Origin: Thuidium tamariscinum
Lineage: Eukaryota; Streptophyta; Bryopsida; Hypnales; Thuidiaceae
DNA length: 64,000 nt
Assembly: GCA_947034885.2 (NCBI GenBank)
Contig: OX344757.2
Coordinates: forward strand, 6,200,001-6,264,000
Direction: 5' to 3'
Below the pieces are notes generated by a model. That model ran no database searches. It saw nothing but the letters and a program-made list of their open reading frames with translations, and was not told the DNA's origin. The position numbers and the translations under genes are program-made. Within the stretch, counting starts at the first letter, position 1. Each line of letters begins with the position of its first letter. Positions 24,180-36,669 of the stretch are shown here, in pieces.

Positions 24180-25880
24180 GACTTTGATATGTTTACTCTC
24201 TTCCCTTTTCTAAAAAGATGCTCCTTTCATGAGTAGAAACAAAACATCATTTGTGTAGACTCAATTTCTTAAGACTTACTTTAAATCAAATTTGTTATAA
24301 AATGACAATTTAAATTACTCAATAGGGGTCTTGAAAGTTGAGTCTATAGATTGTGTTTCTACTAGTACTTGAAATATGTCTCAAGGTTCACTAGAGGTTC
24401 ATGTTTGTGTTTTAAATTTATGTATTGAATTTGCAAAACTATAACATCAATACAAATAGTGGTTAATGTAGCTTACTTCTTAGAGATCAAGTTACAAATA
24501 AAACTACAATTGACTCTAAAAAAATGTATATTCAATATAGTGTCCTTTTTTCACAAAAAAATAATTATAAGGATACTAGTTAATATTAATCCTTGAACAC
24601 CTTAATCATTTTAGTTTGTTTTTGTAGTGATCTAAACAGTTTGTTTGATTTTCTGTATCATCACATTTCCTTGTTTATTAAGATCACATTAGTCAATGTG
24701 ATAATTACATTCTTGAATTTAGTTTTTGACTAGAGACTTTTGTTCTCAAAAATCTTGTCACAATAAAGAGTTTGTCTTTTCAAAAGGGGTCATATTGAGT
24801 GGGCTAGAGTATAATTGTAAAGTCAATATAGTTATATGAGAATACACACTAATTGAAGCAATTTAGTAATGGAGGTTTGGTGTAGAAAGTAGGTGGACTA
24901 TTTCATAAAACAATTTCATGTGGAGTGTATGAAAACTATATATCTAAGGTTTTCATCATAAGAACATTGCAAGCAATTCCTAATATGTTTGCCTAGCTTG
25001 GATTTTAACGTAATTGGAAATATTTTCCTGCCTAAATGGACTTACTGGCAACGAAGAAAAGTTCTAGGGCTCACTTAATACAACACTTTTAATTAAGTAC
25101 TAGTCTCTTAATCCTACTAGTTATTGACTTTGAGTGCTTTTTCTTTTGTCAAGAACCTATTTTACAATTGAATTTCAACACTAGTTGGACTAGCATTCTA
25201 TATTTCAAAGCTATAAAGCAATTACCTATGTGCTTGTCAATTCAAGTGGGGTACCAATTTGATTGATGAGTGAGGGTTGTCGGGATGAATAGGAACTAAG
25301 GAGTGAGGGTTGTTGAGACCTAGCCAATTATAAACCTCTAGAGGTTAGTACGTAAATCCTACAAACATGAGAGCCTAGGGTTGGTTTCAAATGTTACATC
25401 TACCTCTGGTACTTTTGAAAATTTATAAAATATGAGAGGGTGTCCAAAAAATGCATGCAAAGAGAATTTAGAATTTCATTTTGACTTCCAACAATATTCA
25501 ATAACAATTTAGACTATAAAATAATCGAAACCAAATTCAATGTATATTTGGTTAATTTTAGACATACCTACCTTTTATTGTTTTTCAAACCAAAAGAGAT
25601 GAGGCTTTACAACAACCGGAAGCAACCTCAAGGATGTTTAAGCAACTCATGTATTCCAAATGTGCCTCATTACTTTAACCCTTGGTGGACATTGTGTTGA
25701 GGACTCAACAAATCTAATAAATAATTTCATTGCTCATTGTAGAAACAAAGAATGGCACCTATTGGTTCAACGATTAATCAGAGTAGTTTGGTGACTACCT
25801 TGGATATGGATTATTGTGTCCTAGAATCGCGAGCTTGTCACACTATGGAATTGATCGTTTGGGGTACCATGTGAATCATT
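24180..25880. other. AT-rich stretch, nothing recognised
   Basis: No supported gene or element boundary. TTAACCCTTGGTGGAC near 25675 looks like a lone TTAA-type end. Confidence 0.4.
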
Positions 25881-25884
25881 TGAT

Positions 25885-26025
25885 TAAATAAAAAACCAAA
25901 AAACATTCGTTGGAGGTCAAACCATTCTTCAAGACCTCCCCTTTCTACACAAAACTCCAAAGATGAACATATGCACTTCTGTTTTATGTAGAAGGATTCT
26001 TTGTCATCCCTCGGACACTTTTAGG
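25885..26025 (-). mobile_element. TTAA element, family C, fragment
   Basis: Reversed, the stretch contains GATGACAAAGAATCCTTCTA and AAGGGGAGGTCTTGAAGAA, parallel to 36700-36790. Both ends are lost. Confidence 0.4.
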
Positions 26026-26343
26026 CTGTGAACCAATCACAGCCGCGCGGCAGAATTAACGACCAAGTCTCTTGTAGTGTGATGTTCCTGCCTTTCTGAA
26101 GCAATGTGCAGGTGGAGGGGAGCTTTCTCTGGCTTTCCAGAAATGTACTGGATTCCACCTCACCATGTTGATCATTTGCACCAGTACTTCATTCCAACAC
26201 TCGCTGACCCTTCAAATATCTCCCATTCCACATGGCTGGAAAACCTAACCTGGAGCCCTAAAAGTTAAGTTATTAGGGCACCATCCTCTGGTCAAAGAGG
26301 CACGGTCACCAACTTCAAACTGAGCTTTATTCTGTTTGATTAA

Positions 26344-26523
26344 CCCATTAAGAACCGGTCAACTATTTTTTGGTTGGTATTGACACATTTTCATTGGTAG
26401 CCAAAGTTTTAGAACAAATTTAGAGTTTAAGACATGGACAAAACAGGATAGGTGTAGCAAATGGGGAATTGAATGCATTCTAGCGAGGATCACAACAATC
26501 TGCGCTAGTATGTGATTTAGGGG
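26344..26523 (+). mobile_element. Short TTAA-type element
   Basis: TTAA at 26340-26343, then CCCATTAAGAACC. The right end GATTTAGGGG is followed by TTGA. About 180 bases. The body does not clearly match other families here, so it may be a separate small family. Confidence 0.4.
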
Positions 26524-26742
26524 TTGAAAAAAATAATTAAATATGGATTGAAAATATAAAAATCTTTCGACAAGAGAACATTCAATTGCAGAAAAATTGA
26601 CTATAGAAGCCCAAGTATTCATGCCTATTTCAACAATATGATTGGGTTTTTGGAATGCATCACAGTTTGGTATTTTTTTCCCATGCTTAGCTTAAAGCTA
26701 GAAAATATTTTGCCCACCTCCAAAATCAACCATGGTCCTTAA

Positions 26743-27492
26743 CCCCTAAAGCCCTGAGGTGCGTTTTTTGGCATTATAAATTTTTTGGGCAGCTCACTAC
26801 GAATGGAGTTGTTGTTGTTTTTCTTTGAAATTTTTACACAAGATGTGCCCAAGGAGTAGCTTTAAGGCCCAACAATATTTGTAACTTTCGACTTTGTGGT
26901 TACAAAGTTATGGCATGATATGTTGTTTTCTTTACTCGGAGGGTAGCTCGGACAGCTGAAAAAACTTCTTTAAATTAACTTTTTTTTCAAAAGTGAAATT
27001 TCAAATTGATTCTTTAGGTTTTTACAGACATGGAAAGCTTTGTTTCATCCCATTTGGATCAAGGAGTCAAAAGTTATGAGCAATTTTAGTTTGCAAGTAG
27101 GTGTGGTTTTCAAAAATTCCATACCTACCCCCAAACTAAAATTGCTCATAACTTTTGACTCCTTAATCCAAATGGGATGAAACAAAGCTTCCCATGTCTA
27201 TAAAAACCTAAAGAATCAATTTGAAATTTCACTTTTGAAAAAAAAAAGTTTTTTTAAAGAAGTTTTTTCAGCTGCCCAGGCTGCCCTCCGAGTAAAGAAA
27301 AGTAGAAAACGACATATCGTGCTATAAATTTTTAATCACAAAGTCAAAAGTTACAAAAATTATTGGGCCTTAGAGCTATTCCTTGGGCCCATCTTGTGTA
27401 AAAACTTCAAAGAAAAAAAAGAAAAACTCCATTCATAGTGAGCTGCCCAAAAAATTTATAATGCCAAAAAACACACTCTAGGGCTTTAGGGG
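26743..27492. mobile_element. Hairpin element made of two family A halves
   Basis: Left arm 26743-27106 and right arm 27119-27492 are inverted copies separated by a 12-base loop. The arms start and end as CCCCTAAAGCCCT and AGGGCTTTAGGGG. They are flanked by TTAA (26739-26742) and TTAG (27493-27496). Each arm corresponds to the left half of the family A element at 17899-18270, including GGGCAGCTCACTACGAATGG. The arms look about 90 percent alike by eye. RNA read from either strand would fold into one long hairpin. Confidence 0.85.
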
Positions 27493-27964
27493 TTAGTGGA
27501 TTGAGAATTTCCTATCATCCATTAGACCTTTATGGTTCATAGCGTCCTTATGAGGTAAACCCCTAAGGACTAGCCTACTAAATTTGGCAACAAAGCAATT
27601 TTGGACAAGTAAGTGTGACTAGAGATTTCCATATTTTAAGCCCAAATTATAGTAGAAGGTGGGGACAAGGGATATCTTTCATGTGTACTAAAAATCACAA
27701 CATTTGGAAGTATGAGTCAAAAGTTATGGCCTAATATGGTGTTTTTTTTGTAAATGAGCACTTTAGGTAGATTGGAAAAAAATTGCTTTTTCCAAAAACA
27801 AAAATTTGAAATTGGTTTTTTGCATTTATATATGCATAGAAATCTTTGAATCATTCCATTTTCATCAATGAGTCAAAAGTTATGAGGCATTTTTGTTTGC
27901 GGGCAATTATGGGTTTTCTACTCTAAAATAAACTTTGAAGTCCTTTATTTTACTCACTTTTCAA

Positions 27965-27994
<30 letters not shown>
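27965..27994. repeat. TG/TA microsatellite
   Basis: A TG run passes into a TA run inside the family A element. Confidence 0.9.
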
Positions 27995-27996
<2 letters not shown>

Positions 27997-28277
27997 ATTA
28001 GGATGTAGATTGTTCATAACAACATTCCAACCATTGGAATTGGCATTTTTCAATTCCATAAACAAATTCTTAACAATTTTGTGTTTTAAATCATTTGCTA
28101 TTTTTTTTTATTTACTATTTTTTTCCTACATATTGTACAATTATGAACAATTTGAAATCTTTTAGGCATGTACCATAAGTGGCCTCAACAATGAATCCAA
28201 AGAAGCACAACTATTTTGGACCATTTTTCATATAATTTTTTACTTCTAAAGTATAGCTACATTATTTTCCACTGTCG

Positions 28278-28867
28278 TGTAGTAAATTCGTTCACTATGT
28301 AGAATTTTATGTTTATTGTTGAAGTAGAGGATTTTTTGAAGAGTCTAATCCATCCATATGGAGTGGACTCTATATTTTTTACCTCTATTAAACAACTATT
28401 TGACATTATTTTGTTTTTTTTCATATTTGAAGTCATTTTAGGGTTTTAGTTTTAGTTTAAAGTTGTTTAAAAGAAAGGTGAAGTTTGTTTTACCTTTCAT
28501 TTAGTTGTTTTTTAAAAGGACTAGAAGTCCATGTAGGAGATAAGGATAGAGTTATGGGGGAGAAAAGTGAAGACCAATAGTTGAAGTCAAGTCCATGTGG
28601 CTTTATAGTGGTCAAACTCCACTTAACTAGGTGGTAGATAAGGTGAAAGTGCTCCTTCCTTCTTCCCTTGATATACTTGGGAGAACCGAGACTTTGGAGA
28701 GGTTTTTTGGCATAGTCATTATTATTGCACTTTGTATAGGGAATTTTTTTTAATGAAAATTTGTAAAATTGTTCATTATATTTTTTGTGACTTCATTTTC
28801 CCAAACCAAACCTAGTCGCAGCTAGACACCCCGTGTGTTCCCTTAGCGCGCTCCTCTCTACTCAACA
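28278..28867 (+). mobile_element. Probable solo LTR, fossil
   Basis: A 590-base block starting TGTAGT and ending CTCAACA interrupts a family A element that is continuous in other copies. It has TG..CA termini, a promoter-like middle and an A/T-rich stretch before a GC-richer end, all typical of a plant LTR. No target duplication is intact, and no partner LTR or internal region is present. Age is uncertain; it is younger than its host element. Confidence 0.4.
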
Positions 28868-29263
28868 CCGCAAGGTGAAAAAAATGATTTTTGAACATTC
28901 AAACACTAGTATCTTGCAATCTACATAGTGAAAAACTCTTAAATTCTTGGCACATGTTTTCAAAGCAATTTACTACAAGATCCTGTGGTCACAAATCTCT
29001 AAAATTGTTTAAGAAAAACTATATTGTTAATAGAAATGGCAATTTTTGACCATTTATGGAAGAAGTATAGTCTAGGAGCTCAGCGGGATAAACACTGATG
29101 CTTGAACATTGATGCAAACAAAAAAATGTCAGATGGATGACAAAAAATTCTCCTATATTGAATAGGGATTTTAAAGGGACCAAAATATTTTAAAAACTTA
29201 TTCTAAAAAACTGTACATGTACAAATCTTACACACTTCAATAACTACTAATGTACACCAAGGA

Positions 29264-29347
<84 letters not shown>

Positions 29348-29364
29348 TATTGTGTGTGTGTGTG
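29264..29364. repeat. TA/CA/TG microsatellite
   Basis: A long TA run is followed by CA repeats and, after a short gap, TG repeats, which can form a small hairpin. Confidence 0.95.
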
Positions 29365-29379
29365 AAATGTTGGCTAATT

Positions 29380-31430
29380 AGTATGGATCCCCTTAGAATC
29401 CCTATTGAGTTTAGTAGTAGGGTGATTGCAAGAAGTACCTTTACTATTTATTGTGTTTTGCAATGGTACTCATGAATTTTTTTGGAGTACTTTCAAATAT
29501 GGAAAAAAAATCAGTTAAAAAATATGGTCAATGTATATACTTCTATAATGATGGTAACTACCAACAGAAACTCATCCAAAAAATCTCTAACTAGGAAAAC
29601 TAGAAAAAGTGCCAAATATTAAGAAAATAGATAATTCAATGTCTTAATTAATAAAAATTTCAAAAATTTCAAAAAAATAAAATAGAAATTCTCCAATTGC
29701 AACAACTTTATAGAAATGATCATGCACCAAAAAAACCCCACCAAAATAGTTTTTTTTATATGTTTCAAAAAGCAAGCAGAAAAAAACTCACTTTGTAGAA
29801 TTTTACATGACATTTAATTAGATATTTTTGAAAACCCTTTTAATACTAGCTAAAAATATACTACAAGATGAATTCTTCCAAATCTTAGCTCCAAATTCAT
29901 TTCTTTGGGTATTGCTTTGTTAAAAGAAACTCCAAAATGGCAAGTGTGACATAATATTGGAGGCCATTATTAAATAGTAAAAAAAAATCTAAAAATCTAA
30001 AAAAATTAGACAATATGTATGATAGTTATAAGTACCTTTTCATAAATTTTGAGTCATTTGGAGCCAAAATGAAAATTTTATAGCCAAAAAAATGATTAGC
30101 ATGCAATGTGTGCTGGAAAATAGTACTAGGAATAGTACATATATTTCTTGAAATGACTAAAGACATAAATGCAACTATTCATCCTAGTAAGTTTGTTGTC
30201 AAAAATGACGGTCTTCTATAGTAGTTTGACTTTTGATGAGTGCCTTTGCATTTTTTTTGAGCCAACAATTCTCATGGTTAATACAAGGATGATTTCCATG
30301 ATCACTAGCCCATTTTTGAAGGATTAATCTATATCTGCAACCATGTTTTTTTAATACTAAATTAGTATTTGGAAAAAAATGATAGCTAGTTCAAAGTTAG
30401 CTAGTTGGTAGAATTGGGAAAAAAACAGTTGAAATTTGAAACATTAGGTAGAAATTTGGTGAAAAAAACTAAATTATTTTTATTTAGAATTAAAAAATAC
30501 ATAACAAATAACTAGACTTGGTACTTGAAAAATCAGTAAAAATATCTACTCTCTCTATTCCATTGAAAACCTTTAAATAAGGCGTAGTTTCTATCACACT
30601 AAAAAAACTCCATTTCTTGATTTCAATTGTTGAATAAATATTTGCCATATTGAATGATCTTGTTGGAGCAAGTGAAACTATCTAGGAGCATTCCTATGGC
30701 CTAGCAAGCTTGGCCTTGTCCATATGAAGCACCTTGTAATTGTTACTCTCTCAAACAATAGTCTTGACAATAGATTTAGTGTTCACTTCAATGCTATGAA
30801 GATTGTTGGCATGAGGTGGGCTAGGTTTCTTCGATGTGGATATTTAGATTGGTAAACATATTTATAGAATCCTATTGTTGCCACTAATCTTTAAATCATC
30901 TAAAATGACAAAGCTGGCGGCATTTACAAACTATGATCAAATATGGTACTTTTGCATGGATTTTGAATACCTTGACAACAATGTCTAAATTGGAGATTTT
31001 GCATAGATTTAGAGGGTGAGTTACTAGTTCTTGAATGCATGTATAAATGGCACAATGACTATAAAGATGGTTAATCCCTCATGGGGAAGATTTTTGGCAT
31101 TTTTTTAGTCGGACAAAGGGAGTTGAAAATTTCTATATAGGATAAAATACAAAGAAAAGAACTAAACTTTGGGTACTTGTTAAATTGGTTCCATGTGCAA
31201 GAATCAAAGAAAAATAATTAGTAAGGTAAGAGGCTTGAACTTTGTCCAAGTACTAAATTTCCTTAAAAAAATACTTCAAGATATCTTACCTCTCCAAAAT
31301 TTAGTTCCAAACCTTAGATGGTTTATGGACCTCCTATTCCAAACACATCTTAAGCATTGCACTAAACACAGCTTTGCAATGATTCTAAAACAATTTTTGG
31401 GATTTAGTGCAATATGCTACCTTTCTTTCT
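29380..31430. other. AT-rich stretch, one family C fragment
   Basis: Apart from a family C copy at about 30105-30323 (CAACTATTCATCC, GGTCTTCTATAGTAGTTTGAC, right end before TTAA at 30324-30327), I see no gene or element boundary. Confidence 0.4.
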
Positions 31431-31431
31431 T

Positions 31432-31510
31432 TCTTTTTTGAAACACATGGACAATTACCATTGATAGAGGAAAGAGTACACGCGAACCAAGGGACAAGCC
31501 CCGGCGAAAG
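31432..31510 (-). mobile_element. LINE-like 3' tail, copy 3
   Basis: On the minus strand it reads CGCCGGGGCTTGTCCCTTGG, then ATGGTAATTGTCCATGTG and TTTCAAAAAAGAAAG. It matches the minus-strand tail at 8170-8290. The A-rich end suggests retroposition. Confidence 0.4.
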
Positions 31511-31689
31511 AATAATATGCTACCTTTCAAGAGAAAGATACATTCAACTTTGGCTATTTTGAGAGTGAGTAATGAGAAAAGAAAGGATTTTGCAAGTTGT
31601 GAAGGATTATTGGGAGTATTGTAAAATAAAACTAACTAAATATATGCTAATTCTACTATAGAAGAAGTTGCATTTAAGGCCCTTTCTTA

Positions 31690-32010
31690 CAATGTAATAG
31701 TAGCAGAAGGTGGATTCTTTTGGGTAGAAATTGAGCAAAATTTAGCCAGTTTTGGAAACGCTGCTGCTTTGCAATCCATGCCACCTGTCCGTATGTCCAT
31801 CGGTCCATCCGCTCCATAAGTGCTCCCCTTTACAGCAACCAAATATGATCCCCCCCCGGGTCCCATAAGCTTATCTACCATTCTCCCTGCAGGTTGTTTG
31901 GAGTTGGTAGACCTTTTTGAGGTCTGTCATCTGGTACTTTCAAAAGCCCCAAAAGCCACGTGGCCTACAGGAACAAATGAATTTGGAGGGCAGGATCAGT
32001 GAGCTGATGG
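31690..32010. other. GC-rich island
   Basis: A patch of higher GC with a C run near 31850. A minus-strand open frame (31687-31881) has a Gly-rich start and no motif I recognise. There is too little to call a gene. Confidence 0.4.
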
Positions 32011-32580
32011 GGACATTTGGGGTACCATAGGCCTAGTCCTAGTCACACCTTTTCCGAGAAGCAAATTTTTTTGGAGAATGAAAAGTTGGTGGAAAAAAAG
32101 AAGAAGAGTAGGCTATTGTGCATGAAGAAGGTATTGACATCTCCATAGTATTGTTTAAGTGGTTCATAAGCTCTCCCTAGGTGGAAGGATAATTCCCCCT
32201 AGATATCTTACTTGGGGAAATTTTAGTTATAAAACTATGAAGGTAAGAGCATCCCCAATGCAACTCAAAATATGACTCAAACTAGGCATTTGGTTGGGTC
32301 AAGCAACAAAGTGTACCCCACTACACGCAAGATAGCAGTCAGGAAATGGCCGAGCACAACCAAATTTACAAAGCACACAGAAAAATGTTGAGGTTAAGCT
32401 AGGGCCCGGAAGGAGGGTTGATTGTACTTTGGACCCTGATATCGAGGTACATGACTATTGCAGACAATCTAATTTCAATTTTTTTTTAAATGAAATGCTT
32501 ACAAGCAATTTCATGTACAAAAAATGACACATTTCTTGTCCCAAAAAAGATGAAAAATGAAATCCATCTTGGCTAGAATT

Positions 32581-32738
32581 TTCCATGAGAAGTGGAACTC
32601 ACTATATTCTCTTGGGTTGGATGGAGGAGTCCCAATCCATATAGGACAAAAGAGAGTTAAAACTCTCTTTTGTCCCACATGGATTAGGACTCCTCTCTTC
32701 ACTCCAAGAGGATGTAGTGAGCTCCATCTCTCATGGAA
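32581..32738. repeat. Hairpin 1 of 3
   Basis: An inverted repeat with arms of about 79 bases meets at 32659/32660 with no loop. Centre GAGAGTTAAAACTCTC; outer ends TTCCATGAG and CTCATGGAA. A few mismatches along the arms. Confidence 0.9.
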
Positions 32739-32749
32739 ACTCATGCCTC

Positions 32750-32776
32750 CCTACATCCACTTCAAGTGAATGTAGG
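32750..32776. repeat. Hairpin 2 of 3 (short)
   Basis: CCTACATCCACTTC and AAGTGAATGTAGG pair across a near-zero loop, between the two long hairpins. Confidence 0.8.
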
Positions 32777-32783
32777 AAAAAGT

Positions 32784-33047
32784 GAGTTTGTAATGGAGTA
32801 AGGCTCCTTATATCCCCATGGGATGAAGGGGGGGGGGTGCTCCAACCCATGTGGGATATATGAATTCCAACTAGTTGAAACAAAAAATTCAAATTTTGAA
32901 TTTTCAAAATTAAAAGAAACTTGGATTTTGAAAATTCAAAATTTGAATTTTTAGTTCCAACTAGTTGGAATTCATATATCCCATATGGATTGGAGCACCT
33001 CCCTCCACCCCATGGGGATATAAGGAGCCTTATTCCATTGCAAACTC
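32784..33047. repeat. Hairpin 3 of 3
   Basis: Arms of about 130 bases meet near 32915. Outer ends are GAGTTTG and CAAACTC; TATATCCCCATGG and CCATGGGGATATA pair within the arms. The centre is AT-rich with several nested TTTTGAATTTT-type repeats. Confidence 0.9.
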
Positions 33048-33919
33048 AAAATATTTTGAGATCTCGTCAAGCAAGGAGAATGAGACTTCAAAGGGGAAAA
33101 AAAAGCCAATGTTTCTGGATTTTAATTCAAGGCAAAATAACTGAAAAATTGAATTAAAAAAATTGAAAATATCATTTAGAGGGTTGTTTACACTATTCAG
33201 TAGTGGAGCTCTCCAACTCTGGCTGGGATGAATCATAATCATCTACCCTACAAAGGGGCTGATTTTGAGTCAAATTGTGACCCATGCAGTGAAGATGCCC
33301 TAATTGGTTAAGTCATAGATACATGTTGTGTCATCCCTTGTCATCATTGTGAATGTCATTTGTTATGGGAGCAAAAGGGTACCTCCAAGTGAATGTTAAT
33401 AATATTATGCCTTTTTGATGCGAGAATGGGTTCACAAGCTTCTCCTAGATGGGATAACTTTGTCACATTGTGTTCCAATCAAACAGGTTGGAGTTTTTGA
33501 AGTTGCAAGCTATGCGTGTGGCAATAACTATGGTAAAAAATTTTGAGGGGCAAAACTATAGAGTACAAGATCAAAAATTCTTCAAGAAATTTTTAATGCC
33601 CATTCCTTCACCTCTGGTCAAGAAAAATGGGCATATGCAATTCTTGGAGAATGGGAACTTTGTGAGCCACAGACAACCAATAAGAAAGCATGTTCCCATT
33701 CTTCAAAAATTCAAAGTAAGGTAAAGAAGGTGGGACTAAGGTAGGCAAACTCATAACCAACACTAAAAGGAAAGCATGTTGCACTGAACAAAAAACATCA
33801 ATTAGGTTTTGTTCACTACGCCTTTGAAAACGCAGATTGACCATTGGCCTAACACCACTCAAATGTAAGACCCTTCTTGATTTTAGAATGAGAATCTATG
33901 ATTGTAGAAAATGCCTTAA

Positions 33920-34161
33920 CCCCTAAGCGCCCAAGTGCCCCAAATATAGTCTCTCCATTTCAAACAAATTTCATATTTGACTATTATAATCTTTTCAATA
34001 GTACGGTCAAAAGGACACGTCGTTTTCCCTACACCTCAAGACTTGTGTCTACTACCATTAAGTACGGTCAAAGCATGTGGATCTCAATTTAGAAGACAGT
34101 TTGATTGGAATGAGTTGAGAAAGGTCTCAAATTCAACGATTTTGCTCTAGGCACTCAAGGG
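33920..34161 (+). mobile_element. Short TTAA-type element
   Basis: TTAA at 33916-33919, then CCCCTAAGCGCCC. The right end GGCACTCAAGGG is followed by TAA. About 242 bases. The body does not match family C, so it is probably a further small family with the same termini. Confidence 0.5.
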
Positions 34162-34169
34162 TAAAGTGA

Positions 34170-35395
34170 AGTTAAGGTATGTACTACTACTGTAGATTCT
34201 CACTATAGAATCAATGATGGCCCTACATTTAGCTGGTATTTGGTCAACTGTTGGGATTAGTTTGCCTACCTTACTCCTACTGACATGCCTTGTTGGTTTT
34301 TTACTCCATTTGACTAAGTAGTTTGCTACAATATAATACTTGAAGTTTTGAAAAAGAAAGTTTTTTTTCAACGTTGCAAGAGAAGGTGAACAAAATTTAA
34401 GACCCTCATAGTGAAATCTTTGCCCTACTTACAATTGAATTCGTATACTATCTCTTGATAAATGCACATATGAATGCAAAAGATTAGAATTAGATAAGGG
34501 ATCTACTTTACTTCATATGACCATGACATACAAGAAAATTTAAAAAATTGGCAATCCAATAGCCATGTTTTGATTATTTCTTGAGCATGGAGGATTTTTC
34601 TTTAAAATCCAATTAGTGAGAACATATTATCAAACATTTAGAGTATATAGAAAAAATTAGGAACCAATGATGTTAAATTGTGTCCACAAAGTGGGTCTCT
34701 CGTTGAACTAGCTTGACAAGAGTAATAAGACTTAATCAAAATTGTAAGGGGCTAAGGCACATTTGCAAGTTCAAGCCCACACTGAAATTGTCAGATTGCA
34801 GTACAATTTCATTGGTCTACAGGCCCTAAACAAAACAATTATCATAACAATTTTAGGATTTTAGACAATGCTTTTAGGGTTTACAATATCTTCTTTTTTA
34901 CTCTGACTATGAGGGGCTATTATCCTACTATATATTCCATATGGGTTGTTTCACCTCCTACCACTTCTCAAGGATATGAAGGCAAGACATCTTCTCAATT
35001 TTAAATGAAAATAATCAATGACTTTAGGAGAAAACTGAAGTCGATGTAACATCATACCAATCAACATGGGCCCATTTCAAAATGAATAATTTAATATCTT
35101 ACAAAGAAAGACAGTGTTTGAACAATTTTTTCAAGTTTTACTCAAACAATATCCTATAGCACAATTCAAACAACAGTTTTCAAAGTTCCTACAAGATGTA
35201 TAAGTAAAGGGCCCTTGAAATTAAAAAATTTGATAACCCTAAAATAAGAAGGGAGAAATACCCAATACTGCACATGTACCTTGCATTGGACCTAGACTCA
35301 TCCAAAACCTAGACTGTAGTTAATGTGTTTGCCAAGTGCTTGACTCTAATTCACTTACACGTATTAAGGACATATACCAAAGTTTGATTAACTCA
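34170..35395. other. AT-rich stretch, nothing recognised
   Basis: Only short frames; no element ends or RNA genes found. Confidence 0.4.
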
Positions 35396-35399
35396 CTGT

Positions 35400-36306
35400 T
35401 CATTTTAGCAACATTTAGATCTGGGGGCATCTATTGAATAGTTTTAGTGGTTTAGGGAGCCAACACTTTGGAAAATCATAGAAATTATATATGCCATCCA
35501 AATTTCATTTAATTTTTTTTTCCTTTTTAGAATATTCATGATTTTCACTCGCTAATACTAGAAAAATATTATTTTTTGAAAAATGTGCCTCCAACTATGT
35601 TGAATTCCTTATTTTGATGTTTTTTGGTGTTTCCACCATAGAACTGTTTATTCTGTGCAAGACCCAAATGGCATGTGATCAAGACTTCATTGGTTGGCTT
35701 TTGTACAAGATAGACATGGAGGCTAGTGAGAGGTGTGAGAAGATAGAGAAAAACTTTAGGGAGGACTTCAAGGGTTGGTTGGTGCAGAGCATTGGGTTTG
35801 GACTGTGAACGCACGGCCACATTTCATGAGGCCCGAAGTGCCTTGCTACTTTTTGATGCCGTGATTGAATGGAGTGCAACTGGTGGCAATGCTCTAATGA
35901 GTTCATTTTGTAAACTAAGGGCAAAAACACCTATTCCCACACCTGTTCCTTGCAGTGGAGTGTAGATTCACCCAAATGCGTAAGTAGACTTCCTTTAATG
36001 TGTTCACCACATGTATGATTGTAATTTGCTGACACAATTGAAGGACACATAAGAAAATTTTGTTGGTTGAGTGCTGATTTTTGCAGGGTTCAATTTTTGG
36101 GGCACCTATAAGACGATTCCATAGGTCTAGGGAGCCAACACTTTGAAAATTTGTAGATATTACATACTGTATCTGAAAATTCTATTTCTATTTTTTAATA
36201 TCCATGATTTTTACTCACTAATATTAGAAAAATATCATTTTTAGAAAACGTTGCCTCCAACTATGCTGAATTCCTTATTTGGACGGTTTTGGGTGTTTCC
36301 ACTGTA
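35400..36306 (+). pseudogene. Two degenerate copies related to 37.4-37.6 kb gene
   Basis: Two direct copies, at about 35405-35645 and 35935-36306, share AGGGAGCCAACACTTTG, TTTTCACTCGCTAATA-type and GCCTCCAACTATG-TGAATTCC blocks. Both are inverted relative to 37320-37660, with which the second copy also shares ACAATTGAAGGACACA, GCACTCA/TGAGTGC and CCTTGCAGTGGA-TGTAGA. Where the minus-strand copy has an open exon, these have stops, so they look like decayed duplicates. A short frame at 35614-35808 is Glu/Lys-rich and resembles the EEVEKDF patch only loosely. Confidence 0.45.
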
Positions 36307-36325
36307 TAAGGTAACTGAAATTTAA

Positions 36326-36665
36326 CCCTTAAAGGACGACGCGGACGTCCTGCGTTCGATGGATGACAGAATTCTTTAGCTGCGGATGTAAAAAAGGTAT
36401 TTTTCATCCATTTTTTCGAGAAATGAGAAAAAAATGATGCTCTTCGTCAAGGGAAGCCAGTAGTGCACGCATTCAATGCATTGTTTTTTTAGAGATTGCT
36501 AATTGTAACAAAATTCCACGGAAATCCATGAACACGGCATTAGATGCCCTCCTGCCCATCATCCAATTTCGAGAAGGGCAGCAAGATATGTGGTCCTTGC
36601 TAGGTCTGACACTTGACTGTCAAATTGCACAGCCTGCCTTTTGCCCACGGTGACCAGTCTATCCT
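36326..36665 (+). mobile_element. TTAA element, family C variant
   Basis: TTAA at 36322-36325, then CCCTTAAAGGACGACG. It ends against the TTAA at 36666-36669 that also begins the next element. The first 90 bases follow family C (GATGGATGACAGAATTCTTT), then the body diverges. 340 bases. CpG-rich, so probably young or unmethylated. Confidence 0.55.
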
Positions 36666-36669
36666 TTAA

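Larger units (their letters stand above)
27560..29086 (+). mobile_element. TTAA element, family A, with nested LTR
   Basis: The left end CCCCTAAGGACTAGCC follows TAAA. The body matches 1135-2013 and 17899-18846 (CTACTCTAAAATAAACTTTG near 27920; TCTTGCAATCTACATAG near 28912). It is interrupted at 28278-28867 by a solo LTR-like insert. Without the insert it is about 937 bases, the normal family length. The right end is eroded. Confidence 0.6.
32247..33300. mobile_element. Harbinger-type element carrying three hairpins
   Basis: The ends GAGCATCCCCAATGCA and TGCAGTGAAGATGCCC are inverted, and the match continues inward through ACTCAAAATATGACTCAAA and its counterpart TTTGAGTCAAATTGTGA. Both flanks are TAA (32244-32246, 33301-33303), a Harbinger-type target. 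The block CCAAATTTACAAAGCACACAG matches 3185-3207 reversed, linking it to the MITE at 2871. The middle holds the hairpins at 32581-33047. No coding frame is convincing. Confidence 0.65.

Noticed and set aside
32511-32769. Two mirrored open frames on opposite strands
   Set aside because: They are the two strands of hairpin 1, so they mirror each other and are not genes.
35614-35930. Three overlapping open frames on both strands
   Set aside because: They overlap in conflicting phases; at most one could be coding and none has a motif.
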